DNA from: CANMIH01 sp049116335
GTDB taxonomy: Bacteria; Pseudomonadota; Alphaproteobacteria; Rhodobacterales; Rhodobacteraceae
Reading direction: 5' to 3'
DNA length: 64,000 nt
Assembly: GCA_049116335.1 (NCBI GenBank)
Contig: JAGDYZ010000009.1
Span: 1-64,000, forward strand
Every line of letters begins with the position of its first letter. The stretch's first letter is position 1. Of this stretch, positions 9,601-17,761 are shown piece by piece. The notes below the pieces were generated by a model. The model was not told the DNA's origin and made no database searches. It was given only the letters and a program-made list of their open reading frames with translations. Position numbers and translations under genes: made by a program.

Positions 9601-11017
9601 CTTCAACAGCAACCACCGCGCCATTTGCAACTTTCACTGAGAGTGAAAACTGCCCAGACGCCGCAAATCCCAAAATCGTATTCACCCCCTCCGCAAGCGT
9701 GAACCGAAGTTGGTGCCCATAGCTATAGTAGCCTGTATTCCCCGCACCTGTTTCGGTTTCCAGCGCCACATAAAACGGCGAGCTCACGTCGACGCTGTCG
9801 GAGAGAAAGAAATCAACCGTACCATCAGACCGCTGATCAACAAGAAACCAACCGCTGCCTCCGTCGTCTGACGGCGCAAGCAACATGGTGTGTGACGAGG
9901 CCGTGCCATCGGCAAACTCAACCTGATACAGCCCCTCATTCAAACCGGATGTTTCGATGGAACCAAGGTAGTCGCCAGACTTCGCCACGGTACCGTCAAG
10001 GGACATCACAGCGTAGGCTTGGAATGCCAAACTAGTGGGCAACTGCACAGTCTCGTCAGAGCCAAGCCCCAGGCCTTCAACAGCCACCAACGCTCCATTT
10101 GCAACCGTCGTCGTCAGCGTAAACTGCCCCGACGCCGCGAAGCCCACAATCGTATTCACACCCTCCGTAAGCGTGAACCGGAGCTGGCGACCATAGCTGT
10201 AATAACTGCTATTCCCCGCGCCCGTTTCGGTTTCCAACGCCACATAAAACGGAGAGCTCACGTCGACGCTGTCGGAGAGAAAGAAATCAACCGTGCCATC
10301 AGACCGTTGATCAACAAGGTACCAACCTTCGCCCCCCTCGCCAGACGCCGCAAGCAACATGGTGTGTGACAAGCCCGTGCCATCGGCAAACTGGACGTGG
10401 AAAAGCCCGGCGTCCAAACCAAACGTCTCTATGGACCCAAAGTAGTCGCCAGAGGTCTCCAGCACACCGTCAGGGGACATCACACTGAAAGTTTCGAAAG
10501 CAAAATTTGCGGGCAACGGCACCGACTCATCGACGCCAATCCCCAGACCTTCAACAGCCACCAATGCGCCATTTGCAACCGTTGCCGTGAGCGTAAATTG
10601 CCCTGACGCCGCAAACCCCGTGATCTTATTCACACCTTCCGAAAGTGTGAACCGAAGCTGGCGACCATAGCTGTAAAAGCCCGTATTCCCCGCGCCTGTT
10701 TCGGTTTCCAGCGCCACATAAAACGGGGAACTCACGTCGATGCTATCAGAGAGAAAGAAATCAACCGTGCCATCAGACCGCTGATCGACAAGAAACCAGT
10801 CCCGTCCTCCGTCGCCAGACGGCGCAAGCAACATGGTGTGAGAGGAGGCCAATCCATCGGAGAATTGGACCTGATATAATCCGGCCCCCAACCCAGATGT
10901 CTCGATGGATCCAAGATGTTCTCTGGATTTGACCACCGCGCCATTCGGAGAGGTTATACTGTAGGTCTGGAATTTCGGGTGAACGGTCGGGAAGATACTT
11001 TCGGACGCCACAAACAC
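6608..11017 (-). CDS. Giant repeat protein: four 158-residue repeats, NHL propeller repeats, C-terminal PPC-like domain
   Basis: About 1469 residues. Three parts are visible. (1) Residues ~16-640 hold four tandem repeats of 158 residues; each has an SIETSGL turn, a TMLLA strand, then DQRSDGTVDFFLSDS, SPFYVALETETGAG, YSYGRQLRFTL and a GQFTL strand. The fourth is diverged and shortened. (2) Residues ~765-1370 contain many NHL-type motifs (YPSDALFLPDGSFLVTNTLG, NRILKFGQTG, SFNHTIKVIGADG, NTPLRVLETEAGRIFIADSW), predicting one or two beta-propellers. (3) The last ~100 residues (VDFFDFRAF to DADYTIEWY) look like a pre-peptidase C-terminal-type beta sandwich. No signal peptide, RTX nonapeptides or membrane segment is seen; export by an unrecognised C-terminal signal is possible. 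The GTG at 11017 is chosen because AGAGG at 11030-11026 is correctly spaced for it; a GTG at 11026 overlaps that site. The gene stands alone. Function unknown. Confidence 0.8.
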   Translation of the reverse strand: MFVASESIFPTVHPKFQTYSITSPNGAVVKSREHLGSIETSGLGAGLYQVQFSDGLASSHTMLLAPSGDGGRDWFLVDQRSDGTVDFFLSDSIDVSSPFYVALETETGAGNTGFYSYGRQLRFTLSEGVNKITGFAASGQFTLTATVANGALVAVEGLGIGVDESVPLPANFAFETFSVMSPDGVLETSGDYFGSIETFGLDAGLFHVQFADGTGLSHTMLLAASGEGGEGWYLVDQRSDGTVDFFLSDSVDVSSPFYVALETETGAGNSSYYSYGRQLRFTLTEGVNTIVGFAASGQFTLTTTVANGALVAVEGLGLGSDETVQLPTSLAFQAYAVMSLDGTVAKSGDYLGSIETSGLNEGLYQVEFADGTASSHTMLLAPSDDGGSGWFLVDQRSDGTVDFFLSDSVDVSSPFYVALETETGAGNTGYYSYGHQLRFTLAEGVNTILGFAASGQFSLSVKVANGAVVAVEEVPFVPSETISLASVLPNGFYEIATLADDIVTSGVYKDGIEASGLDAGVYRVHLSSETGDPVSVLLANYGDEAVGWFTIEERPDGSVNVVLSDKVDVSVPFYVSLETSQITANEAFYSYGRLMNFTLQDGVNTISANVNGALISLEVISKAGQVVSLAGNDVVDPSSWLDVVTHAAIKIGPIDDADPSLDFSFFYDGAEKYIVQLRDGVTNNVGSYLTTKGTLSVDVGEGEFAWRAFAVPETLELTQSTLNYFQSVQSGWQDITVHSEDRKVDYILGSQPDRVASIDDLHLNYPSDALFLPDGSFLVTNTLGGNIWRVFQDGSTTRVAGGLTSGYSGEEGAGPDVALNAPVRMFVNSQSTVLLSDSANNLIRELNFETGYVRTLWGEQGSREVVLKDGALISVGEVQDIGRDYRGNLFVTADHYFNDGNTLTDGAQVLRQSDDGSWARWYFDKSSFANEVTVVDAIIDENFVYLLIHDGIAQKKYYQKFSSTGQQVFSLELGAAFGGGLVVDPLSGHHLVGDHVSVLKIDPDTGDQEPVALNTSFANVSFMSVVDSTLVITDSDAGRVYAFDLTDNTLIGNYGAQMGSSDTIVDLEVFDGRLFAVDNQSPRILEFTDNGIEVIAGNGANIYYSGGGPSSPLYYPNAMSINAAGDIFVVEGNNRILKFGQTGSSEVFAGSIEAGDSGVGGMRTEARFQSIYDIEVTNDGRLLVADSFNHTIKVIGADGIVSILAGDGSQGASLGHNAKLNTPLRVLETEAGRIFIADSWNNRIVEYSTEAGIVSFAGVQIHGSYQGQGAFAGDLGQATDAYLNTPLGMAYYEGDGTLYFADSFNHRVRYVDAGGKIHTLMGAESGYAFGELLNMPADVAILDNTLFIADAGNSLLLEVKDFDRTGDSIEGALQMRNLDAAIVGTARAEHVSVDDVDFFDFRAFDRAQHVTIRTSDDAQDHVNLGFFDETGVLMRAASVNEGQGFAIALGDFSYLSVHGIDADYTIEWY
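9100..10972 (-). repeat. Tandem 474-bp coding repeats, four units
   Basis: Counting down the minus strand, units begin near 10972, 10498, 10024 and 9550, each encoding 158 residues. The anchor AGCTCA/AACTCA/CGCTCA next to the FFLSD codons recurs at 10729, 10255, 9781 and 9307, exactly 474 bases apart. Units one to three are very similar in DNA, with long identical runs around GGAGAGAAAGAAATCAACCG and GTTTCGGTTTCCA, while unit four has many substitutions and lacks about ten codons near its end. This points to recent duplication or gene conversion among the first three. Confidence 0.88.
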
Positions 11018-11305
11018 AGCGTGCACCTCTAAAATAACCTAAAATAATGAAGCTCAATCAATTGCACTCTAAGATTGCCCAGATCGTTTGATTTTTCAAC
11101 CATGCATGCAGATTGGTTTCCTTCGACTCTTAGATATCTGTGCCCGCGCGCATGCGGGGCCACCTCTGGATGCCGCCCAACCGCGCGCAAATTCCCCGCC
11201 TCCGGCCTCCGCAACGCACTCTTCAGGCAAAGGGCCGCATGTCTCGGGCTTGCCAAACTTGCATTTCCCCCACATCCCGGCCTAAGCCTTCGCATCCAAA
11301 AGGAA

Positions 11306-12526
11306 ATGATCTCAGTGTTTGCCTACCGCGTCCTGCTCAGTCTCTTTGCAACCGTAACTTTGCTTAAAGCTGCACGCGCGGGACAACTCGCTGCGCGATT
11401 GGGGCGAGAGACTGCACAGCCCGGCCCGCATATTTGGCTGCACGGCGCATCAAATGGGGAACTGACATCGGTGCGCCCGGTGTTGGAACAGGTGATCGCG
11501 GCCCGGCCTGATCTGAATTGGCTGATCACCACCAATACGATCACAGCCCAGACCATGGTCGAGGGCTGGAACCTGCCTCAGATCAGCACGCGTCTGGCCC
11601 CTGTGGATCTGAGCTATGTTCAGTCGCGGATGATGCGGCGCTGGGATGTGCGCGCCCATATCGCACTCGAATCCGAGCTTTGGCCCAACCGGTTTCGTCT
11701 GTGCCCCGGCCCTGTGCTTTTATTGGGTGCGCGCCTTAGCGAAAGCACGGCCCGCGCTTGGTCAAAGCTTGGTGACCTAGCGCAACAGGCGCTGGCCCCA
11801 GTGGTCTATGCATCTGCTCAAGACAGCGCCTCGCTGGCGCGATTTGATGAGTTGGGCCTCTCCAAAGACGCTCAAGGGCCAGTTGTGGACCTCAAATCGT
11901 TCTACAAACCACCGTCCGCGACAGGTGACGGGACAGATTTCTCCGGGTTCCCGCGCGCAACAACCTGGCTTGCGGCGTCAACCCATGACGGAGAAGAAGA
12001 AATTGTGCTGGCCGCGCATCTCAAGGCGTTAGAGACCCAGCCCGAGTTGAAACTTATTTTGGCCCCGCGCCACCCCAACCGCGGCGATGCAATCGCCGAC
12101 ATGATCGAAACTGCTGGGCTTCGCTTTGCACGGCGCAGCGCGGGAGAGCCGCCCGCCGATACGCAGGTCTATCTGGCTGACACTCTGGGCGAGATGCATC
12201 TGTGGTACCCGCGCGCCGGACGGGTCTATGTGGGGGGCGGTTTGACCGATCGTGGTGGACACACCCCGTATGAACCCGCAGCCTTTGAAGCCGCACTGAT
12301 CTTTGGTGCAGACACAAAAAACTTCCGCGCCTCTTATGACCGGCTGCGCGCGTCAGATGCGGCCGTCGAAGTAACCGGTGTTGAAAGCCTGGCACAAGCA
12401 CTTGCAGACCTCGAACCGGTTGATGTGCAACGTAAAAAAGGGGCCTTGGCCATAGACGCACTCAAACAGGACGGCGATATCGACGACCTGATCCAAAACA
12501 TCTTGAAACACCTCCCCAAAGAGTAA
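11306..12526 (+). CDS. waaA: 3-deoxy-D-manno-octulosonic acid transferase (Kdo transferase)
   Basis: WaaA attaches Kdo to lipid A precursor at the cytoplasmic face of the inner membrane during LPS core synthesis. This 406-residue form has an N-terminal hydrophobic anchor (RVLLSLFATVTLL), the GT30 signature HGASNGELTS with the conserved Glu, a GT-B style C-terminal half with LAASTHDGEEE, LILAPRHPNRGD and LWYPRAGRVYVGGG, and the HTPYEPAAFE nucleotide-sugar loop. The open frame extends to 11075, but the upstream part is not protein-like and AAAAGGA sits correctly before the ATG at 11306. It is divergent from the repeat protein gene, and no other LPS gene is adjacent. Whether it adds one or two Kdo residues cannot be judged. 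Confidence 0.93.
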   Translation: MISVFAYRVLLSLFATVTLLKAARAGQLAARLGRETAQPGPHIWLHGASNGELTSVRPVLEQVIAARPDLNWLITTNTITAQTMVEGWNLPQISTRLAPVDLSYVQSRMMRRWDVRAHIALESELWPNRFRLCPGPVLLLGARLSESTARAWSKLGDLAQQALAPVVYASAQDSASLARFDELGLSKDAQGPVVDLKSFYKPPSATGDGTDFSGFPRATTWLAASTHDGEEEIVLAAHLKALETQPELKLILAPRHPNRGDAIADMIETAGLRFARRSAGEPPADTQVYLADTLGEMHLWYPRAGRVYVGGGLTDRGGHTPYEPAAFEAALIFGADTKNFRASYDRLRASDAAVEVTGVESLAQALADLEPVDVQRKKGALAIDALKQDGDIDDLIQNILKHLPKE

Positions 12527-12590
12527 CGAGACTTGCGCGTTCGAGCGATATGTTTATCTTAGATCGAACCTCATTTGCGGCTGAGCATAG

Positions 12591-13076
12591 ATGATCCACT
12601 ACACCCTGAAATGTGCCAACGGGCATGCCTTTGACAGCTGGTTTCAATCGGCCAGCGCCTTTGACAAGCTGCAGGCCGCTGGCCATGTGGCCTGTACTCT
12701 GTGCGGATCATCTGAGGTTGAAAAGGCACTGATGGCGCCCCGGGTTCAGATCTCATCAAAGGCGGAGACCGCCAAGCAGGAAGCTCCGCCAGAAGAGGCC
12801 AAACCAGCGAATGCACCAGCGTCACCGCCAGCGCCCTCACTTTCAGAACCGCGTTCTGACGCCGAAAAAGCCATTGCCGCTCTAAAAGAACATGTTGAGA
12901 AAACCTCGAACTATGTGGGCAGTGATTTTGCGTCAGAAGCCCGCGCCATGCACACAGGTGACGCACCTGAGCGCGCGATTTGGGGGGAAGCCCGTGGTGA
13001 TGAGGCCAAACAACTGATTGAGGAGGGCATCCCGGTGGCCCCCCTGCCCTTCATGCCCACACGCAAAAGCAACTAA
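12591..13076 (+). CDS. DUF1178 family protein
   Basis: A 161-residue conserved alphaproteobacterial protein. The N-terminus carries a zinc-ribbon-like arrangement: YTLKCANGHAFDSWF with one cysteine, then VACTLCGSSEVEKALMAP with a CxxC pair. A proline/alanine/glutamate-rich linker (residues ~60-85) joins it to a helical C-terminal half with EKAIAALKEHVEKTSNYVG and RAIWGEARGDEAKQLIEEG. This architecture matches DUF1178. The function is unknown; the ribbon suggests metal or nucleic acid binding. It lies 64 bases after waaA on the same strand and may share its transcript. Confidence 0.88.
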   Translation: MIHYTLKCANGHAFDSWFQSASAFDKLQAAGHVACTLCGSSEVEKALMAPRVQISSKAETAKQEAPPEEAKPANAPASPPAPSLSEPRSDAEKAIAALKEHVEKTSNYVGSDFASEARAMHTGDAPERAIWGEARGDEAKQLIEEGIPVAPLPFMPTRKSN

Positions 13077-13137
13077 ACCATTTTAATAACGCCGTTATGG
13101 CGCTAACGCTTGGGCAGGCTTCAATTGAGGAGTGCCC

Positions 13138-13788
13138 ATGTCCAAGACTTTTTTGATCACCGGCGCCAATCGTGGCATCGGAGCTGCCCTGTCTCAGTCC
13201 CTGACCGATCGCGGCGACACCGTTTTGCGCACCGCTCGCAGCGGAGAGGGGTTTTTGCCCCTGGACGTCACCGAAACAACGTCCCATCAGGCTCTTGCCA
13301 ACCAACTGGACGGGCAGGTCATTGATACATTGATTTGCAATTCAGGTGTTTATCTCGACAAGGGGTACTCCCTTGAAACGGACTACGATGCCGAAGCTTG
13401 GGCGCAGACCTATGCTGTGAATGTCACCGGTGTTTTTCTGACGGTTCAAAACCTTCTTGCCAATCTGCGCCTGTCGTCTTCACCCAAGATCGCCATCATC
13501 AGTTCGCAGATGGGATCAAGCACCCGTGCCTCTGGCACAAGTATGATCTACCGCACCTCCAAAGCCGCGGCGCTCAACCTTGGGTTCAATCTTGCCTCGG
13601 CTCTCAAGGACGAAGGCATTGCGGTCGGCATTTATCATCCCGGATGGGTGCGCACCGATATGGGCGGCGATGACGGGGACATCGACGTCGGCGAAGCGGT
13701 CACAGGATTAGTCAAAGAGTTCGATGCGCTCTCGCTTACCTCAACGGGGTGTTTTCGCACCTGGGACGGGCGCGATCACCCGATCTAA
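13138..13788 (+). CDS. SDR family oxidoreductase
   Basis: A 216-residue short-chain dehydrogenase/reductase. The dinucleotide-binding glycine motif TGANRGIG lies at residues ~8-15, a cofactor-region NSGVY near residue 60 replaces the usual NNAG, and the catalytic Ser (IISSQMGSS) and YRTSK (Tyr-x-x-x-Lys) are present, followed by the HPGWVRTDMGG loop after the active site. Arg after the glycine motif would fit NADPH, but this is weak. The ATG at 13138 follows GAGGAG at 13127-13132; an in-frame GTG at 13132 overlaps that site and is rejected. It lies 61 bases downstream of DUF1178. The substrate is not predictable. Confidence 0.88.
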   Translation: MSKTFLITGANRGIGAALSQSLTDRGDTVLRTARSGEGFLPLDVTETTSHQALANQLDGQVIDTLICNSGVYLDKGYSLETDYDAEAWAQTYAVNVTGVFLTVQNLLANLRLSSSPKIAIISSQMGSSTRASGTSMIYRTSKAAALNLGFNLASALKDEGIAVGIYHPGWVRTDMGGDDGDIDVGEAVTGLVKEFDALSLTSTGCFRTWDGRDHPI

Positions 13789-13837
13789 GCAAGCAAGCGC
13801 ATAATGTCGCGCGCCAAACGCAACAATATTGTGTCAC

Positions 13838-13860
13838 AGGGCAGGCTGAGTGCTTGCCCT
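13838..13860 (+). other. Leader hairpin upstream of lysC
   Basis: AGGGCA at 13838-13843 pairs with TGCCCT at 13855-13860, extended inward by two pairs, leaving a loop of about seven bases. It lies 53 bases before lysC in a 124-base gap and has no T-run, so it is not a terminator. It may be a leader structure; no known riboswitch was recognised. Confidence 0.25.
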
Positions 13861-13912
13861 CTTCGCATCAAAGGCCTAAACCGCATCGGACCTTTAACCC
13901 CGGGGGATTGTT

Positions 13913-15148
13913 ATGCCCGTCCTGGTGATGAAATTTGGCGGCACATCTGTCGCCACGCTCGACCGGATCCGCCGCGCCGCCAAGCGTGTTGGTGTCGAAG
14001 TAGCCAAGGGCTACGACGTCATCGTCATCGTTTCAGCTATGTCCGGCGAAACCAATAAACTTGTTGGCTATGTCAACGAAACCTCGCCGCTGTTCGACGC
14101 CCGTGAATACGATGCGATTGTCAGCTCGGGCGAGAATGTAACCGCAGGCCTGATGGCGCTGACCTTGCAGGAAATGGATGTTCCCGCGCGCAGCTGGCAG
14201 GGCTGGCAGGTTCCGGTGAAAACCACCTCGGCCCACGCCTCGGCACGGATCGAAGAAATCCCGACCGACAATATCACTGCCAAGTTTGGCGAAGGTATGA
14301 AGGTTGCTGTGGTTGCAGGCTTCCAGGGTGTTAGCCCCGAGGGCCGTATCACCACTTTGGGACGTGGCGGATCAGACACCACAGCCGTGGCCTTTGCCGC
14401 CGCCTTTGGCGCCGAGCGCTGTGACATCTATACTGACGTAGATGGTGTTTACACCACCGACCCGCGCATCTGTGACAAGGCGCGCAAGCTTGATCGCATT
14501 TCGTTTGAAGAAATGCTCGAGTTGGCCTCGCTTGGGGCAAAAGTCTTGCAGACCCGTTCGGTCGAACTGGCCATGCGGTACAAAGTCAAACTGCGCGTGT
14601 TGAGCAGTTTTGAGGAACAGTCTGACGAAGCCGGAACGCTCGTCTGCGACGAGGAGGACATCATGGAAAGCAATGTCGTGGCCGGTGTGGCCTATTCCCG
14701 TGACGAAGCAAAGCTGACCCTGGTTTCGGTTGCGGACCGTCCGGGCATCGCCGCCGCCATTTTCGTGCCGCTGGCCGAAGCAGGCGTCAATGTCGACATG
14801 ATCATTCAGAACATTTCTGAAGAAGGTCGCACCGACATGACCTTCTCCTGCCCCACCGATCAGGTGAAACGTGCGGAGCAGGCCTTGATGGCGCGCAAAG
14901 ATGCGGGCGACATCAACTTCCATGGGCTGGATGTTGATGAAGGCGTCGCCAAAGTGTCGATCGTGGGCATCGGCATGCGCAGCCACGCAGGTGTCGCATC
15001 GAAGATGTTCCAGGTGCTGGCGGACGAAGGCATCAACATCAAGGTTATCACCACCTCTGAGATCAAGGTTTCGGTTCTGGTTGAACGCAAATACATGGAG
15101 CTGGCTGTTCAAGCTCTGCATGATGCCTTTGAGCTCGAAAAAGCCTGA
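13913..15148 (+). CDS. lysC: Aspartate kinase
   Basis: This enzyme phosphorylates L-aspartate, the entry step to lysine, threonine, methionine and diaminopimelate synthesis. It has 411 residues, the length of the alpha/beta-type aspartokinase. The N-terminus has KFGGTSV, then VSAMSGETN, SSGENVTAGL, the nucleotide-site TLGRGGSDTTAVA and TDVDGVYTTDPR. The C-terminal third carries two ACT domains (ADRPGIAAAIF and VSIVGIGMRSHAGVASKMF), where lysine and/or threonine act as feedback inhibitors. It is flanked downstream by a strong terminator and then ptsP, an order common in alphaproteobacteria. An internal start for a separate beta subunit is possible in this family and was not resolved. Confidence 0.97.
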   Translation: MPVLVMKFGGTSVATLDRIRRAAKRVGVEVAKGYDVIVIVSAMSGETNKLVGYVNETSPLFDAREYDAIVSSGENVTAGLMALTLQEMDVPARSWQGWQVPVKTTSAHASARIEEIPTDNITAKFGEGMKVAVVAGFQGVSPEGRITTLGRGGSDTTAVAFAAAFGAERCDIYTDVDGVYTTDPRICDKARKLDRISFEEMLELASLGAKVLQTRSVELAMRYKVKLRVLSSFEEQSDEAGTLVCDEEDIMESNVVAGVAYSRDEAKLTLVSVADRPGIAAAIFVPLAEAGVNVDMIIQNISEEGRTDMTFSCPTDQVKRAEQALMARKDAGDINFHGLDVDEGVAKVSIVGIGMRSHAGVASKMFQVLADEGINIKVITTSEIKVSVLVERKYMELAVQALHDAFELEKA

Positions 15149-15172
15149 TCTATCTGATCAAATCTACAATGC

Positions 15173-15204
15173 AAAAAAGCCCGCCGTCTTGGTGGGCTTT
15201 TTTT
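15173..15204 (+). terminator. Rho-independent terminator after lysC
   Basis: An A-run followed by GCCCGCC, a five-base loop and GGTGGGC running into seven T residues. One G-U pair interrupts the stem. It begins 24 bases after the lysC stop and separates lysC from ptsP. Confidence 0.9.
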
Positions 15205-15369
15205 GTGGGCCCAGCCTCGCAGAGCCCGCGATCTAACTCCGGTGTGTTCGCAAGGCCTGTAGATTAGGCACCACATGTTTCCCGGTTGCGCTCACAGCGC
15301 ATTCTCGCTTCCCCTTTGCCCCAGAACTCGCCTATAGCTGGTGTGAGGACAATCAAAGGGCAGACAGGC

Positions 15370-17610
15370 ATGGGCGAAGGTCTGGAAAGCGAAAGCCGCA
15401 AGCTGTTAGGCCGGTTGCGGGACACGATGGCTGAAGAAGCCGCCGGTCAAGAGCGCTTGGATAAAATCACCCATCTGATGGCGGATTCCATGGGCACCGA
15501 AGTGTGCTCGATCTATCTGTTTCGCGATGCGGAAACGCTCGAACTTTGCGCGACTCAGGGTTTGAACCAAGCGGCTGTGCATGAAACCCGTATGAAGATG
15601 GGCGAAGGTCTTGTCGGCCGGGTTGCCCGCTACGGCAAGGTGGTGAACACCGCTGACGCCCCCTCCGCCCGTGGTTTCCGCTATATGCCGGAAACCGGCG
15701 AAGAGATTTATTCGAGCTTCCTTGGCGTGCCGGTTCAGCGCCTGGGTGAGAAGCTTGGCGTGCTGGTGGTCCAGTCCAAAGAAAAACGGGAATTCACCCA
15801 CGACGAAATCTACGCCCTTGAAGTGGTCGCCATGGTTTTGGCCGAGATGACCGAACTAGGTGTATTTGTCGGCGAAGGCGCGGCCCTGATGGCGCGGCAC
15901 ACCCAGCCGGTGATGCTACGCGGTGGCACCGCACAGGAAGGCGCATCGATGGGCCGGGTCTGGCTGCATGAACCCCGTGTTGTTGTGACCAATCTGGTTG
16001 CTGATGACCCCGAAGTTGAGGCCAAGCGTCTTGAGGATGCCGTCGATACTCTGCGGGTCAGCGTGGATGAAATGCTGGCTGATGCGCCAAACGATTCCGA
16101 TCACGCACAGGTTCTCGAAGCCTACCGTATGTTCGCCAACTCCAAAGGTTGGATGCGGCGCATGCAAGAGGACATCACCCGTGGCTTGTCTGCCGAAGCC
16201 GCTGTGGAAAAAGAACAATCTCACGCGCGCGCCCGCATGTCCCAGGTGACCGATGGCTATCTGCGCGAACGTCTGCATGATCTTGATGACCTGTCAAACC
16301 GCCTTCTGCGTATTCTCACCGGTCAGGGCAGTTCTACCGGTTCGGAAATGCCGTCGGACCCCATTTTGATTGCACGCAACATCGGTCCTGCCGAATTGCT
16401 GGAATATGGCCGCAGTCTGAAGGGCGTGGTGCTTGAGGAAGGCTCCGTTGGCAGCCATGCGGCCATTGTGGCCCGCGCGCTGGCGATTCCACTGGTTATC
16501 CATGCGGAACGCATCACCAACGAAGCCCTGAATGGTGACCAGATTCTGGTTGATGGAGATCAGGGCATTGTGCACCTGCGGCCTGACGAAACGGTCTCGA
16601 ACGCCTTTCGTGATAAAATGGCGATGCAGGCCAAGGCGCAGGAACGCTATGCCTCGATCCGCGACACTGAATGTGTCTCGCTGGATGGCCATAAAGTCAG
16701 CATGCTGATGAACGCGGGTCTTATGGCGGATCTCCCGTCGCTGGACAACTCCGGCGCCGAGGGGGTTGGCCTGTTTCGGACGGAGCTTCAGTTCCTGATC
16801 CGCAACCAGATGCCCAAACGGACCGAGCTTGCCAATCTCTATGCCCGCGTCATGGATGCGGCGCACGGCAAACGTGTGGTGTTCCGCACCCTTGATATCG
16901 GGTCGGACAAGGTGCTGCCCTATATGAAGCCGCAGGATGAGCCGAATCCTGCGCTTGGCTGGCGCGCCATTCGTGTGGCACTGGACCGCCCCGGCGTGAT
17001 GCGCATGCAGCTTCAGGCGCTGTTGCGAGCCGCCCAAGGGCGCCCCATGACCATCATGTTCCCCTTCATTGCCCAGTACGAAGAGTTTCGGCAGGCCAAA
17101 GAAGAGGTCAATCGCGTCTGGGCGCGCGAAGAAAAGCTTGGGCATGTCATGCCGGAAAGCCTTGAAATTGGTGCGATGCTAGAAACCCCATCGCTTGCCT
17201 ATGCGTCTAACAAGCTTTTTGAGGAAGTGGCGTTTCTGTCCATCGGCGGCAACGATCTCAAACAGTTCTTCTTTGCGGCGGATCGGGAAAACGAACGGGT
17301 GCGCCGGCGCTATGATACGCTGAATGTATCTTTCCTGACCTTCCTTCAGGGCATCGTGAAACGCTGCGAAGAATCCAACACCGCGCTCAGCTTTTGTGGT
17401 GAAGACGCGGGCCGCCCGATTGAGGCGCTCTGCCTTGCCGCCATTGGCATCCGTACGCTCTCTATGCGCCCTGCTTCTATTGGCCCGGTCAAAAGCCTGA
17501 TCATGCGGTACAACTTGGACGAAATCCGCGCTGTGATCGAAGCGTCACGGGATCGCGGGGATCAAACTGTGCGGGCCTCGGTGATGGATTATCTGCGACA
17601 GAACGGCTGA
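15370..17610 (+). CDS. ptsP: Phosphoenolpyruvate-protein phosphotransferase PtsP (enzyme I-Ntr)
   Basis: PtsP takes phosphate from PEP and passes it to NPr, the first step of the nitrogen phosphotransferase system that signals carbon/nitrogen balance without transporting sugar. This 746-residue protein has an N-terminal GAF domain (residues ~25-165, TEVCSIYLF to VVQSKEKREF), a helical NPr-binding region, the phospho-histidine swivel domain with GSVGSHAAIVARALAIP (active His about residue 363) and the PEP-binding TIM barrel with GVGLFRTELQFL, TLDIGSDK, GNDLKQFFFAADR and the cysteine loop LSFCGEDAG. The ATG at 15370 gives the usual family length; the open frame extends 28 codons further upstream without support. 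No NPr or EIIA-Ntr gene is in the window. Confidence 0.96.
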   Translation: MGEGLESESRKLLGRLRDTMAEEAAGQERLDKITHLMADSMGTEVCSIYLFRDAETLELCATQGLNQAAVHETRMKMGEGLVGRVARYGKVVNTADAPSARGFRYMPETGEEIYSSFLGVPVQRLGEKLGVLVVQSKEKREFTHDEIYALEVVAMVLAEMTELGVFVGEGAALMARHTQPVMLRGGTAQEGASMGRVWLHEPRVVVTNLVADDPEVEAKRLEDAVDTLRVSVDEMLADAPNDSDHAQVLEAYRMFANSKGWMRRMQEDITRGLSAEAAVEKEQSHARARMSQVTDGYLRERLHDLDDLSNRLLRILTGQGSSTGSEMPSDPILIARNIGPAELLEYGRSLKGVVLEEGSVGSHAAIVARALAIPLVIHAERITNEALNGDQILVDGDQGIVHLRPDETVSNAFRDKMAMQAKAQERYASIRDTECVSLDGHKVSMLMNAGLMADLPSLDNSGAEGVGLFRTELQFLIRNQMPKRTELANLYARVMDAAHGKRVVFRTLDIGSDKVLPYMKPQDEPNPALGWRAIRVALDRPGVMRMQLQALLRAAQGRPMTIMFPFIAQYEEFRQAKEEVNRVWAREEKLGHVMPESLEIGAMLETPSLAYASNKLFEEVAFLSIGGNDLKQFFFAADRENERVRRRYDTLNVSFLTFLQGIVKRCEESNTALSFCGEDAGRPIEALCLAAIGIRTLSMRPASIGPVKSLIMRYNLDEIRAVIEASRDRGDQTVRASVMDYLRQNG

Positions 17611-17636
17611 TCGATCTTATTGAACAGACCAAAGAC

Positions 17637-17667
17637 CTGAGACCAGCATTAATCTTGTTGGTCTCAG
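17637..17667 (+). other. Strong hairpin between ptsP and rpiB
   Basis: A perfect 9-bp stem, CTGAGACCA at 17637-17645 with TGGTCTCAG at 17659-17667, closes a 13-base loop 27 bases after the ptsP stop. No T-run follows, so it may stabilise the ptsP mRNA end or be a Rho-linked or protein site rather than an intrinsic terminator. Confidence 0.4.
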
Positions 17668-17761
17668 CCCGCTCCTATGTGTAAGAAGCGCCCAAGCTGT
17701 CAGGTGGGGTCCGCCGTCTGACCATGCTGCCACCACTCCTTCGAAAACGGGACGTCACCTC

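Noticed and set aside
6367..11300. Genomic island integrated at tRNA-Thr
   Set aside because: No direct repeat of the tRNA end and no integrase or phage gene were seen.
11075..11305. N-terminal extension of waaA
   Set aside because: The stretch is not family-like and a good ribosome site precedes the ATG at 11306.
14372..15121. Minus-strand frame of 249 codons opposite lysC
   Set aside because: Shadow of the ACT-domain coding region; composition unlike a real protein.
16294..17145. Long minus-strand open frame (283 codons) inside ptsP
   Set aside because: It mirrors the GC-rich codon pattern of ptsP, has His/Gln/Arg-rich non-protein composition and no motif.
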